From: Fulvia fulva
Taxonomy: Eukaryota > Ascomycota > Dothideomycetes > Mycosphaerellales > Mycosphaerellaceae
Direction of reading: 5' to 3'
Assembly: GCF_020509005.1 (NCBI RefSeq)
Contig: NC_063012.1
Span: 8,060,001 to 8,124,000, forward strand
Length of the DNA stretch: 64,000 nt
Below are positions 1-9,767 of this stretch, piece after piece; the first letter of the stretch is position 1; each line of letters begins with the position of its first letter. Both the position numbers and the translations under genes were made by a program. Below the pieces are notes generated by a model. It searched no databases. It saw nothing but the letters and a program-made list of their open reading frames with translations, and was not told the DNA's origin.

Positions 1-2
1 AG

Positions 3-3000
3 GATCATGAAGGACTCCCACCTCACCGACTAGGCGTAGATCATGAGATTCACATTAAGCCTGATGGTCCACAAGAGCCACCATACCGCAAGCCCTACGG
101 CCTAGCTGAGAAGGAGAACGAGGCAGTTAAAAAATGGCTAGACGAGCAAACATCTGAAGGGAAGGTGCGGAAAGCAGGGCAAAAGACGAACCAGTCTCCT
201 GCACCAGTGCTAGTGGTACGTAAGCCTGGAGGTGGGCTGCGTGTTTGTATCGACTACAGAGGATTGAATGCGATCACTATCAAGAACCGGTATCCGATTC
301 CCTTGATACAAGAGACGCTCAACCGCATGCACGGCAAGAAGTACTTCACAAAGCTGGACATTGTAGCAGCCTTCAACAAGTTACGGATAGCTGAAGGGCA
401 CGAGTGGTTGACAGCGTTTGCGACACGATACGGCATCTACGAGTGTCTAGTGTTGCCATTCGGCTTGTGCAACGGACCAGCATCGTTCCAATCATACATC
501 AACAAGGTCTTGCAAGAACACCTAGACGACTTTGTGTCGGCCTACCTGGATGACGTACTTATCTTCAGTGACACCTTGGAGGAGCACATTGAACACGTGC
601 GGAAGGTTCTCACCAAGCTACGCGATGCAGGACTTACAGTGGACATCGACAAAAGCGAATTCCACCAACAGAAGGTGAAGTATCTTGGGCTAATCATAAC
701 CCCTGACGGCATCGAGATGGACCCCGAGAAACTCGAATGTATTCAGACATGGGAAGCTCCTGAGAACCTGAAGGATGTCCAGGCCTTCCTTGGATTTGCC
801 AACTTCTACAGGCGATTCATCGAAGCATTTTCGCGCATAGCTGCTCCTCTCACAAACCTGACCAAGTCGGACGGACCAAGCAATCACAAGAACAGAAGGA
901 TTCAATGGTCACTAGATTGCCAACGAGCCTTTGACAATTTGAAAGCTGCGTTCAGCAAAGCCGGCATGCTCGCACATTACGTGCCAGGCAGGGAAACAGT
1001 AATAGAGACAGATTCTTCAGATTTTGTGAACGCCGGCGTGCTTTCGCAGTATGACGAGAATGGTGTGCTACATCCTGTGGCCTTCTACTCGAAGAAGTTG
1101 AGTCCACAGGAGTGCAATTATGAAATCTATGATAAGGAACTGTTAGCCATCATCAAGGCTTTTGAGGAATGGAGACCCGAGCTCGCCTGCGAGGCAGATG
1201 ATGAGGACTCACAGCCAGTCAAGATTTACACCGACCACAAGAACCTGGAATACTTCATGACGACAAAGCAGCTAAATCGGCGACAAGCGCGTTGGGCTGA
1301 GTTCTTGTCACAGTTCAACTTCAAGATAATATACCGTCCAGGACTTCAAGGTACAAAGCCAGACAGCCTGACGAGACGCAGCCAGGACCTTCCGCAGGGG
1401 GTGGACGACCCTCGGAACCAGCATCAGCATCAGACATTGCTGCCTCCTAAGCGATTCCTTAAGATCGCCTCACTACAGGCAACAGTAGAAGATGCGCCGG
1501 AAGAAGAGGAACCAGTACCGCTAAACCCTGAAGCTGAAGAGTTTATGCCTACAGAACGAGATGCGCCTACTGAACAACCGGCGACGCGTGAAAGTCAGCG
1601 GGAAGCCGAACTCGAGTATCGAATGTCGACGGCGTACGTAACCGATAACGAGCTCAAGACCGCGATTAAGGACCTGCAGAAAGACCGCACTCCTACACTG
1701 CTACAGAGAGCGAAGATTCACCCAGCACACTGCAAAGTGGATGGCGACCTGCTATATGTTCGAAACCAATACGACGGCTGGAGCTTATGGGTACCAAATG
1801 ACCAAGCTTTACAGACCAGGATAATCAAGATAAACCATGACGCTCCAGCAGCAGGCCATCCAGGACGAGCTCGCACTTATGAACTCGTAGCACGTGAATT
1901 CTACTGGCCTGGATTAGCGAGATCCGTGCGCAGATACACCGCGAATTGCCGCACCTGCCGTACAACAAAATCTCTGCACTCCCAGCCACTAGGATTACTA
2001 CAGCCACTTCCTGTTCCAGATCGGCCTTGGAAACACATTGCAGTCGACTTCGTTGTCGGACTCCCAGACAGCACTCTTGACGGCATGGTCTACAACAACA
2101 TTATGACCGTCACTGACAGGCTCACTAAGGAAGTCGAGCTGATCCCTATTGGCGCAATGACAGCACAGAATACGGCAAGGCTTTTCCTCAAACATGTGTT
2201 CTGTCGGCGCGGGTTTCCTGACACCATTACATCAGACCGTGGCAAGCAGTGGGTTGCTACCTTCTGGAAGAAACTCTGCAAGATGCTCCGCACAAATCGC
2301 AAGCTGAGTTCTTCGTATCACCCAGAAACTGATGGACAGTCAGAACGCACTAACCAGGCGATGGAACAGTATCTCCGCATGTTCACCAACGAGGCACAGG
2401 ATGACTGGGCAGAATGGCTGTGCCTTGCTCAGTTCGCGATCAACAATCACCTGTCTGAGACTACTGGTGTGTCGCCGTTCTACGCCACCTTAGGATACAA
2501 CCCTGAGTTCATAGAGCGAGTTGACCTGAACGCTGGAAAGGAGGGAGGACTGACCACTCTCCAGCGACTGGACGCGCGATCAGCAGAAACCTTTGTGCGT
2601 CGAATTTGCGAGCTTCACAAACACCTTCAAGAGAATATGCGAATGTCACAAGCTCTCCAAGCAGAGGCAGCAAACCGCCACCGAAGCATTCCTCCAGACT
2701 ACAAGGTGGGTGATTGGGTGTATCTTAGCACCAAGAACATCCGCACGACTCGACCATCTAAGAAGCTGGACAGGAGATATGCCGGCCCTTACCAGATCAC
2801 GGAAGTTATGCCGGCCAGACTCTCTTATCGACTGAAACTATCAGACGCTCTAGTAGGACTTGATAACTGCTTCCACACCTCACTACTACAACGAGCCGAC
2901 CACCCCGATTTCCCACCACTTGAAGGGCAGCATCTGGCGCCGCCACCACCGATAACTATCGAACCTGACACCACCGAGGCTGATGCAGCAGCCGATGTAG

Positions 3001-3758
3001 TGGCAGCACCTACGCACATGTACGAGGTGGAAAAGATCCTTGACATGTACACCCGTAAGCGGGCAGGCAAGGTGAAGAAGGGGCACAAGCGCAAAGTAGA
3101 TACATGGTACAAGGTGAAATGGGCTGGATATCAGAACGAAGAGGATGGTGAGACCTGGCAACCTGCAGAGGACATGCTTGAACACGCAGCCGCCGCTGTT
3201 GCAGACTTTCACCATAACCGGCCGGAGTTGTCTACGCCTGTAGGCTTCGCAGCTCCATCTGACTGGTCCCTACCAGCCACTGAGATACTCGGGCTCAACT
3301 CGATCAGGGTCATTCCGAAAGACACCGTCACGAATGAGTCGCCTCGAGCCTTGCCTCTAATAGAATCTGCTCCGCACATATTCGATACTCGAGTGGAGCC
3401 TACAGAGCCTGCAATGATACCCAACTTTGGTCATAAGGATCATACGCGAGTGCGAGCCGAAGACAGACTTAGATCTGGGGCAAGCCAGCTAACTAGGCAA
3501 CATGTTTCTCGAAGGAAGCCGGTCGAGGATAGTCTTGATAGAGCGAATGCGATGTTATCGGATGACGACAGGGCACTAGAGGATGATTCGGCGTTCGCGC
3601 GATTATGGAGCTCGACAGGCAAGTGGCCTCACAAGGTGAATAACGCTCAGAGGACTGAGGCGTGTTTTGGGAGGGGGGGTACTGTCACGGGCAGCCCGCG
3701 ACCCCTCACTGTAGCTGCGTCGGCCCGGCTGAACCGCGGACCTTCTGCATCGGGTTAG
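3..3758 (+). CDS. Ty3/gypsy pol polyprotein (RT-RNaseH-integrase-chromodomain), 5' partial
   Basis: Polyprotein that copies the element's RNA into DNA and inserts it. The frame is open from base 3. The first start-like codon at 165 is a GTG inside the RT N-terminal region, so the true start is upstream of the window. Visible in order: RT with the YLDD catalytic box (about 543-555), RNase H (about 960-1330), the integrase HHCC zinc region (about 1857-1970), the DDE core with Asp near 2045, Asp in TSDRGKQW near 2232 and Glu in DGQSERTNQ near 2341, and a C-terminal chromodomain (about 3018-3190, YEVEKIL...WYKVKWAGY...TWQP). Chromodomains of this family steer integration toward heterochromatin. 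The last about 25 codons run into the putative 3' LTR before the TAG at 3756-3758. Confidence 0.93.
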   Translation, partial: DHEGLPPHRLGVDHEIHIKPDGPQEPPYRKPYGLAEKENEAVKKWLDEQTSEGKVRKAGQKTNQSPAPVLVVRKPGGGLRVCIDYRGLNAITIKNRYPIPLIQETLNRMHGKKYFTKLDIVAAFNKLRIAEGHEWLTAFATRYGIYECLVLPFGLCNGPASFQSYINKVLQEHLDDFVSAYLDDVLIFSDTLEEHIEHVRKVLTKLRDAGLTVDIDKSEFHQQKVKYLGLIITPDGIEMDPEKLECIQTWEAPENLKDVQAFLGFANFYRRFIEAFSRIAAPLTNLTKSDGPSNHKNRRIQWSLDCQRAFDNLKAAFSKAGMLAHYVPGRETVIETDSSDFVNAGVLSQYDENGVLHPVAFYSKKLSPQECNYEIYDKELLAIIKAFEEWRPELACEADDEDSQPVKIYTDHKNLEYFMTTKQLNRRQARWAEFLSQFNFKIIYRPGLQGTKPDSLTRRSQDLPQGVDDPRNQHQHQTLLPPKRFLKIASLQATVEDAPEEEEPVPLNPEAEEFMPTERDAPTEQPATRESQREAELEYRMSTAYVTDNELKTAIKDLQKDRTPTLLQRAKIHPAHCKVDGDLLYVRNQYDGWSLWVPNDQALQTRIIKINHDAPAAGHPGRARTYELVAREFYWPGLARSVRRYTANCRTCRTTKSLHSQPLGLLQPLPVPDRPWKHIAVDFVVGLPDSTLDGMVYNNIMTVTDRLTKEVELIPIGAMTAQNTARLFLKHVFCRRGFPDTITSDRGKQWVATFWKKLCKMLRTNRKLSSSYHPETDGQSERTNQAMEQYLRMFTNEAQDDWAEWLCLAQFAINNHLSETTGVSPFYATLGYNPEFIERVDLNAGKEGGLTTLQRLDARSAETFVRRICELHKHLQENMRMSQALQAEAANRHRSIPPDYKVGDWVYLSTKNIRTTRPSKKLDRRYAGPYQITEVMPARLSYRLKLSDALVGLDNCFHTSLLQRADHPDFPPLEGQHLAPPPPITIEPDTTEADAAADVVAAPTHMYEVEKILDMYTRKRAGKVKKGHKRKVDTWYKVKWAGYQNEEDGETWQPAEDMLEHAAAAVADFHHNRPELSTPVGFAAPSDWSLPATEILGLNSIRVIPKDTVTNESPRALPLIESAPHIFDTRVEPTEPAMIPNFGHKDHTRVRAEDRLRSGASQLTRQHVSRRKPVEDSLDRANAMLSDDDRALEDDSAFARLWSSTGKWPHKVNNAQRTEACFGRGGTVTGSPRPLTVAASARLNRGPSASG

Positions 3759-3866
3759 CGCGGCTTGGCTTTACTTTATAACTTCGCCGCGCCTCGCGCT
3801 CCTCTTTCGTAGCTTCGTAGAACAACAACTATCTCATTCGGACCCTATGGTACGCGCGCCCTTACA
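3683..3866 (+). repeat. putative 3' LTR of the gypsy element
   Basis: The segment starts with TGTCAC right after a G-rich polypurine tract, the standard priming site for plus-strand synthesis. It could end at TTACA (3862-3866), giving about 184 bp bounded by TG and CA. The pol stop codon falls inside it. The 5' LTR is outside the window, so the right boundary cannot be confirmed. The left boundary is the better supported one. Confidence 0.5.
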
Positions 3867-4340
3867 ATAGCTCGCGTAACTATATATATCTTTGGCCGAC
3901 CCTATTATAGTACTCTCGCCCGTAATAAGAAGGTATCTCTCTATAAGCTAAGTTATCGTAGATACCTTAGGCTACTAGATCACTTCTTAATTGTTAACTC
4001 CCTTTGAGATGCTATATCTTAACAGATAATAGGCTTTAAGAGATATTATTCCTAAAGCTTTATATATAAATAGCAATAATACAGACCTACTACGACTTTA
4101 TAAGGCTACGATAATATTACGTAGTATCTATAATAAAGTAGAAAGTACCTTATAGGCGGTAGGTTATAGAAGTAGTATATTATAGGTCCGGATAGCCTAT
4201 TAGGGTAATCCGATCTACCTATAGGCTCTATATCTTAATATATCGCGAGTACCGCTTTAAAATATAATATAGGTAAGCTATAGTAGCGGCAGGGTATTAA
4301 TGGTGTCTATTTAATTATGCAATAGGTGTATATTAATATA
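3867..4340. repeat. TA-rich tract with RIP-like dinucleotide bias
   Basis: About 470 bp dominated by TpA steps (for example tatatata, taatata, ctatag) with very few CpA or TpG, while CpG and GpC are still present. C-to-T change at CpA on both strands, the product of fungal repeat-induced point mutation, leaves this pattern. No reading frame survives. It is likely an old mutated repeat into or beside which the intact gypsy copy inserted. A plain AT-rich spacer is the alternative, but simple AT bias would not specifically remove CpA/TpG. Confidence 0.65.
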
Positions 4341-4411
4341 GCCTGTCCATTTCGAGCTGCTTAAGGTGCATATTACAAAGGCAGGGCGGCTGCAGGATGA
4401 AATGGACAGGC
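4341..4411. repeat. 13-bp perfect inverted repeat, possible MITE relic or hairpin
   Basis: GCCTGTCCATTTC at 4341-4353 is matched by its exact reverse complement at 4399-4411, with 45 bp between. It sits where the TA-rich tract changes to normal composition. It could be the terminal inverted repeats of a very small non-autonomous DNA element or the remnant end of a larger one. No target-site duplication is obvious. Confidence 0.5.
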
Positions 4412-4741
4412 CCTTAGTGCCAACCCACTAACGTGTAGTGGTCTGTTGCTCCCGCCACTGCCGCAACCGCAACCTGACTGCTATCTCAACAACACATTTG
4501 CTGCCTACAACGCCGCCTCTGGGAGAGAGAGACTGCAACACCGCAGAAGTACCTCCAGTGCGCATGCACTATCGATCTGCTCGCCTAGCACCACCACGAC
4601 ACCTAGATCTGCGCCATGGTGGCTGCGGAACGCTGACATCTTGTGACATGCCCCACCGCTTGCGCAGCGCAGCTCTGATAAAGCTGGCCTGGCTATCTTT
4701 GTATAACAGCAACTATTTCCTGTTTCTTACGTGCTGCCAAG
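4412..4741 (+). promoter_or_regulatory. 5' region of the BTB gene
   Basis: About 330 bp of normal composition between the repeat zone and the BTB start codon. It should hold the promoter and 5' UTR. Short frames here overlap one another and resemble no family. No distinctive motif was seen. Confidence 0.3.
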
Positions 4742-7700
4742 ATGGAGAACGATGATCGGGCGCCTGACCGGCAAGACTCAACCCGCTCCAATATGTCCAA
4801 GAACAGCTCAACCTCGTCCTGGTCCTTTGCAGATGCCCCTATCGAACGACATCCAGAGCCCCGATATCGTTCTGGATCTGGTCGGAATCGTAGCCTGCCA
4901 CCAAACTCACGCCCCTCGGACAGGATTTCTATGTTCGGTCCTGTTATGGAGCCCGAGTGTTCCGCCGGCACTTCAGTCCATCCATCAGCAGGGCCTGAGC
5001 ATAGTTACGACCAAACCTTCGCATCATTCCAATCTTCAACAACATCGGGACATCGCTATGGCCCAGATACCACGGTGGGTGCCTGCCTCATACCGCAGGT
5101 AGAGAAGGAGCCGGATGACCCAACGGCACCAGCTTCGACCACCCGATCAGGCTCCTCCACATTGACGGCACTGAACAGATTGTTCGCTGTGCAGGCAGGT
5201 GCTTCGCCGGACCACTCTCGCAACCCGTCATATGTTGCTCCAGCTCGTCGGCCATCGTCTTATCGACGTGCTGCACGCTCGCCGGCTGCGTTGTCAGATC
5301 ATCTCTACAAGCGTGGATTTTTAGATGGGCGACATTCTGATATCACTGTGCACGCATTCGGCCAGCAATACAAACTTCACAGGCTGATACTCGATCGAGC
5401 GCCGTTCTTTTCGAGTGCTTTGACTGAGCCATGGTAAGCTGTACGCAAGAGAGTTTAACACTTTCCAGCAGCACGACAGCCGAAATATCCAAGATTATAT
5501 ACATGCTGACTACGGTGCATCAGGCTAGAGGCTAGTTCGAAAGAAATGACCATCCACCCAGAGGACATCGATTCTTCCATCACACAAGTAGCTTTTGAGC
5601 TAGCTATAAAGAGGCTATATGGTTTTGTCAGTGTTGTAGAAGAAGATCAGCACTCGGTCGCTTTGTTTGCGACTGGATGTTGGCTCGAAATGCAGGATCT
5701 GATCGATTCTTCGGTATCATCGATTCTGCGACAAATGACGCCTGAGACACTTTCGTTCTTGATCACGATGGTCACTAGCAACTATTACGGTCGAGCTGGG
5801 GACAAGATCCTTGCCAGTGCCAAGTCCATGCTGTGTAGGGATGGGTGGAAGATGTCCCTGCGGTCTTGGAATGGCATTCCGGGTGATATTGTTCGGGAGA
5901 TCGTAAGTCTGTCTGGAGTGTACTTGATCTCATCGTGAGACAATGCTTAACGCGTCTGTCACGGTGATGTGTTGGCTACTCGGTATCTCCACTTGTGGAA
6001 ATTCGACACTAACACTGGACAGGTTGGCGGGGACGGGTTCTTCATTGATGGCGAATGGGATCGATGGGTGCTAGCGAAGCGAATACTGGACGCACGACTC
6101 AAAACAAAAGCAATCTCGGCCGGCTTGATAGTGCCTGGAACTCAGCGACGAGTCCAGAAAGCTCCGGATGCTGCCAATCTTCTCGCAGTTCGTTTTGACG
6201 CTGTCTACCGAAGGAGTTCTGCAGGTACTGGCAGAGGGGTTCCTGACGGTCTTCAGAAATGGATCATACCCTACACTGACCCGGATGTAGAGCCTTTGCT
6301 TGTGCTACTGGACGAGGGCATTCACTATATGCATTTGGACTTCGAACAGCTGCAATACATTCGCAGCGCGAGAGATATCTTGGGACTACCTGTCATCCCT
6401 GAGAAGGTCATCAGCAGCTCTTTGTGGCAGCAGATGGAGCTGAGGCAGAAGATCACAAACGCGAAAGAGATAGACCTCGAGCTTGGATTGAGCATAGAGA
6501 GCAGCGAGGATCTGGCTGCGACCGCGAATCGAGATACAACAATGTCAATAGCCTCAAGCTCCGAATCTGCGATTGCCAAAGGGAAGCGCAGAGCTGTCGA
6601 TCCGGATGAGGATATCGAGGAGATTGACAGCGGCTCCTGGGATGGAAATGGAAGAGCGCGAAAATTTTGGATACCTTCATCAGATTGTAACATCGTCATG
6701 GGTGGTAACGTCGACCCAATCGTTGCGACCTCGCCTAACAGCAGTACCATGCAGCGACATGCGAGTCGATTCAGTGCAACGATCCAGCCCGAGGACGTCC
6801 AGTGGGCTTCCGACTTTGCAGCCGCCTCAGCACAACCCAGACCTTCAACCGCTGTGGGAGAGAGTGACGCTGAAGGCTCGAGTGAGCCAATGAGTATCAG
6901 ATATACCCATTTACCACCTTTCAGATTCGCCGCTGAATTCCCGAATCCTCGCCTGCTGAAAGAGAAGAAACGGGTGTACAGCAGGACCGTGTTCTACGCA
7001 GGGTCTTTGTGGAACATCTACATTCAGAAAGTGGCGTCATCTCGGAGTAAGCAGCTCGGGGTATATCTGCATCGCGCAAAAGAGCGAGAGACCGAAGAGG
7101 TAATCGCTGGGACAGCTGGTCTTGCGCAAGGCAGCGTGGATGAGCGTATTGGCCAACTTGAGCGCGCTATGATCCTTCGAAGCGAGCATCGCGAACACAG
7201 ACAGCACAGAAGAACGACACTTGGTTCAGAAGGTCCGGACGGGGACGGTGCGGAGAGCAGTGGGAGTGCTGGCTTCGAAGACGGTCCACTTGGCGGAGCA
7301 CACCCTGAAGGCAGCGCAAGCGCCCGAGCCAACACCATGCGCAGCTTCCTATCGCGCGGGCACCGTAAGACAAGCCAGACAGATGTTGGGGACCAATCGC
7401 TTGCAGACGAGTACCCCGTGGGAGAAGTGCGTGGACCCCGTTCCGACTTGGACAGTGAAGACTCCGACAACGAATACGATGACCCCAGGGAAGCGTCCAA
7501 TGGATTCCACGTACCAACGCTGCCGCCTTATGTTGATGCCAGACCAACTATCAAGACATACTTCAAGATCTACAGCCCTTCACGCGGGGGGAGGATGATC
7601 TCTGTCTATGAGAGTGCTCCTGATCGCTTCAACTATAGTCAGTCGTGGGGCTGGAAAAGTAGTACCCTAATGCTTGACGAAGGGCTTCTTGGCGATGACT

Positions 7701-7819
7701 TGGAGGATACCAAGGATGACCCTGATGCCACACCAGTCGAAAGGGATGCGGTGAGGAGGACGATGAAGAATCAAGGCGACGGGCGCCTGCGCTTTGCAGT
7801 CGTGATTGGTAATATATAA
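4742..7819 (+). CDS. BTB/POZ domain protein, 955 aa, 3 exons
   Basis: Exons 4742-5433, 5524-5902 and 6023-7819 join in frame (2868 nt). The first about 175 residues are Ser/Pro-rich and low in order. The BTB fold follows (HSDITVHAFGQQYKLHRLIL..RAPFFSSAL), crossing intron 1, and continues into a BACK-like region (NGIPGDIVREIV then GFFIDGEWDRWVLAKRIL). Intron 2 ends at the AG before 6023; this choice gives continuity with the family pattern even though the frame is open further upstream. The C-terminal half has an acidic/basic linker and a region rich in aromatic residues (about 820-900). Fungal BTB proteins of this layout resemble germ cell-less-type proteins and may act as adaptors in ubiquitin ligases or transcription. 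That role is inferred; the BTB call is direct. Confidence 0.88.
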
Positions 7820-7973
7820 CTGGTGAATCCCCAAGCATTATACAAATTCAGTCCCGAGCATCCTCTCACATATCCCAAAGGCTCTCGACAAAAGTGGTGG
7901 CCGTCTGTAAGAGAACTTGATTGTATTTACATCGCTGTGGTAGCAATGTGGCGGAGCAGCGACCGCTCGCATA

Positions 7974-8203
7974 TTAGAAGCGTTCGAGCTCGTCCATCGC
8001 TTTGAGAACATTTACGTTGTCTGCGGTGCTCAAAGCACGGCGCAAAGGTGACGATCGCTGTTTATCCGAGAGTGCGTCGGCCACCTCTTCTGTCAGGAGC
8101 TTTCCACCTCTCTAGCCGTGGCCCCCAACATTCGTGGTAGATTGGTCGCTACAACGGCTTCAGAGGGCGTACGAACCACGTATGTTGAGGCATGATCTTG
8201 CTT
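7974..8203 (-). CDS. possible 3' exons of a small unknown gene
   Basis: On the minus strand the stretch 8089-7974 reads as a protein-like C-terminus (EVADALSDK ... MDELERF, stop at 7976-7974). A plausible upstream exon 8203-8173 joins it in frame: its GTACGC donor and the CTGACAG acceptor bound an 83-bp intron. A further upstream exon could lie in what is also the 3' UTR of the LYR-motif gene. I do not recognise a family and found no convincing start codon, so this may be a small hypothetical gene, an alternative 3' end of its neighbour, or chance. Confidence 0.22.
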
Positions 8204-8291
8204 CTGGTTACTGTTAAATCTCTTTGGCGCCTACAGTCTTTTGCTTCTTGGCACAGTGCTTGTCGCAGATACGGCGGAGGAGAACCGATCC

Positions 8292-8700
8292 TTAGCGTGT
8301 TGTCTGCTCCACGTAACGCTTCATCGAGTCTAGCTGGGTCTTGCCAGTCTTTGCTCAATCAGCAATTGTACGGAAGCTCAAACTTCAGCACCACTCACGG
8401 AGCAGAGGTATCTGACATGGCTAAGGTCATCCACGTGGCGATACCTTTCGAACTCGACCCGCGCGAACTCCCGCATTTCCTGCCGGGTATCGCTGGGTGG
8501 TATTCGGTAGACGGTACGCATGCAGTCGCGCCACAGTGCTATGACCTTCTGCCGTTGGATGAACTGCTTCACATTAGCTCAATCGATGGGGTGCATTTGT
8601 GTCGAATAGGAAGCACCTGTTCCAAGCTGAGCGGAGGCCCTTTAGACCGCAGAGATCTGCCGGTTGAGATGGTAGCACATCGCGAAAATGATCTCTGCAT
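8292..8700 (-). CDS. LYR-motif protein, LYRM2-like, 101 aa, 3 exons
   Basis: Exons (minus) 8700-8617, 8563-8399 and 8348-8292 join to a 101-residue protein. The N-terminus is basic and Ser-rich (MQRSFSRCATISTGRS), as expected for mitochondrial import. The core reads LSLEQ/FIQRQKVIALWRD, then RQEMREFARVEFERYRHVDD with RYLCS/TGKTQL at the end. This spacing matches fungal LYRM2-type members of the complex I LYR family, small matrix proteins that bind the acyl carrier protein and help respiratory-complex or Fe-S assembly. Each exon is under 170 bp, so single-frame searches miss the gene. It is divergent from the acetyltransferase gene with 251 bp between start codons. Donor 1 is GTGCTT, a weaker form; the other sites are good. 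Confidence 0.85.
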
Positions 8701-8951
8701 GTCACGACCCGTGATATGAATGGGACATGCAGCGAGAGGTGTTCTTTGATGGATTTGACGCGATGCAGGGAGAGGCGTCATTGACATGTGAAGATCGTGT
8801 CTGCCGTGTCGGCGGTCGGCATTCGGGCCGCTGCAGATCTCCACGTGGTCCGCGTTGCAGTGACAAGGATCCAGCTCGCTGCAGTACCTCCTCTTTCCTC
8901 CCGCCAGCATACTTTGTTCGTCTTACTTAGTGTATACTGTACAACAAAGCC
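8701..8951. promoter_or_regulatory. shared divergent promoter, LYRM2-like / NatD-like
   Basis: 251 bp separate the two start codons, so both promoters must lie in or overlap this segment. No clear TATA box or repeat was seen. Confidence 0.4.
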
Positions 8952-9767
8952 ATGGCTAAGAGGAAGCGTACCATGCCGGATCCTCAGCCACCGCACACCA
9001 AGCAGACCCGCGAAGACGAAACAGGAAAAACAATCAAGCGGAGCAAGAACATTGTTGATGAAACGAACGCGCTTGATGCCGCCAGCCTCGCTGATCAGTA
9101 CTTTGACCAGACACACTGGCATTACGCTCGAGGCTCGGATGTTTCGAAAATCACACTCACATTCGCGGAAGATCTTACAACGGCGGAGCTGAATAGGTGC
9201 TTCAACCTGATAGAGGGCACGAGTCGCGAGGACTATGAGCCCAGTAGCTTCGGGTGGCACCCTACAAGGAAAAGGCGTGAAATGAAGGAGAAGGAGATGC
9301 GCTATCTGCAAGTATACAAAGCTTCACCAGGGGAGCCAGACCAGTTTGAGGGCTTCTTGAGCTTCATGGTCACGCACGACTCTTCCCCAGTGGTGCCAGT
9401 GCTTTACATATACGAGATCCATCTCACAGATAACGCGCGGGGGAAAGGCTTGGGCTGTTTTCTGGTCGGAGTTGCAGATTCTGTCGCGCGCAAGATTGGA
9501 TTGGAGAAAGTGATGTTGACCTGTTTCTTGAGCAATACGACTGCTCGCAGCTTTTACGACAGACTTGGTTACAAGACAGATGTTTGTTCCCCAGAGGATC
9601 GTACAACCAGAAAGAAAATCGTCAAGGTGGACTACGTTATCATGAGCAAAGACGTCTCAGCAATGATGCCGACTGAGACTGAACACGACAGTGGTTTGGA
9701 GGTATCACAGTCCGATTCATTTGCGCTGGACGAGGACGACGCTGACGAGTATCCAAGCCTTGAGTAG
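8952..9767 (+). CDS. NAT4: NatD-type N-alpha-acetyltransferase (NAA40/NAT4 family)
   Basis: GNAT-fold enzyme expected to acetylate the N-terminal Ser of histones H4 and H2A from acetyl-CoA. The acetyl-CoA loop is RGKGLG (about residue 163), preceded by the strand VLYIYEIHLT and followed by GLEKVMLTCFLSNTTARSFYDRLGY and a VDYVIMSKD end, all typical of NAA40. The basic N-terminus (KRKR, KRSK) suits nuclear entry. Read straight through, the frame stops at 9765-9767 (271 aa). However, 9702-9767 fits a 66-bp intron (GTATCA donor, CTGAC branch, TAG acceptor), in which case the protein continues in the same frame into the coiled-coil region that follows. The next frame begins only 30 bp on, leaving no room for a promoter, so I favour one fused gene. 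Confidence 0.85.
   Translation: MAKRKRTMPDPQPPHTKQTREDETGKTIKRSKNIVDETNALDAASLADQYFDQTHWHYARGSDVSKITLTFAEDLTTAELNRCFNLIEGTSREDYEPSSFGWHPTRKRREMKEKEMRYLQVYKASPGEPDQFEGFLSFMVTHDSSPVVPVLYIYEIHLTDNARGKGLGCFLVGVADSVARKIGLEKVMLTCFLSNTTARSFYDRLGYKTDVCSPEDRTTRKKIVKVDYVIMSKDVSAMMPTETEHDSGLEVSQSDSFALDEDDADEYPSLE

Larger units (their letters stand above)
1..3866 (+). mobile_element. Ty3/gypsy chromovirus, 3' part with probable 3' LTR
   Basis: This is the right-hand part of an LTR retrotransposon. It holds a long uninterrupted pol reading frame, a purine-rich tract (about 3669-3679, run of G) directly before a TGTCAC start, and a putative 3' LTR. The domain order RT, RNase H, integrase, chromodomain is that of Ty3/gypsy chromoviruses. 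Gag, protease and the 5' LTR lie outside the window, so LTR-LTR identity (insertion age) and the target-site duplication cannot be read here. Absence of stops in about 1,250 codons suggests a young or still mobile copy. The right end at 3866 is inferred from a TG...CA rule and is uncertain. Confidence 0.85.

Noticed and set aside
165..227. GTG at 165 as the start of pol
   Set aside because: The frame is open to base 3 and the upstream residues match the RT N-terminal region, so the element continues left of the window.
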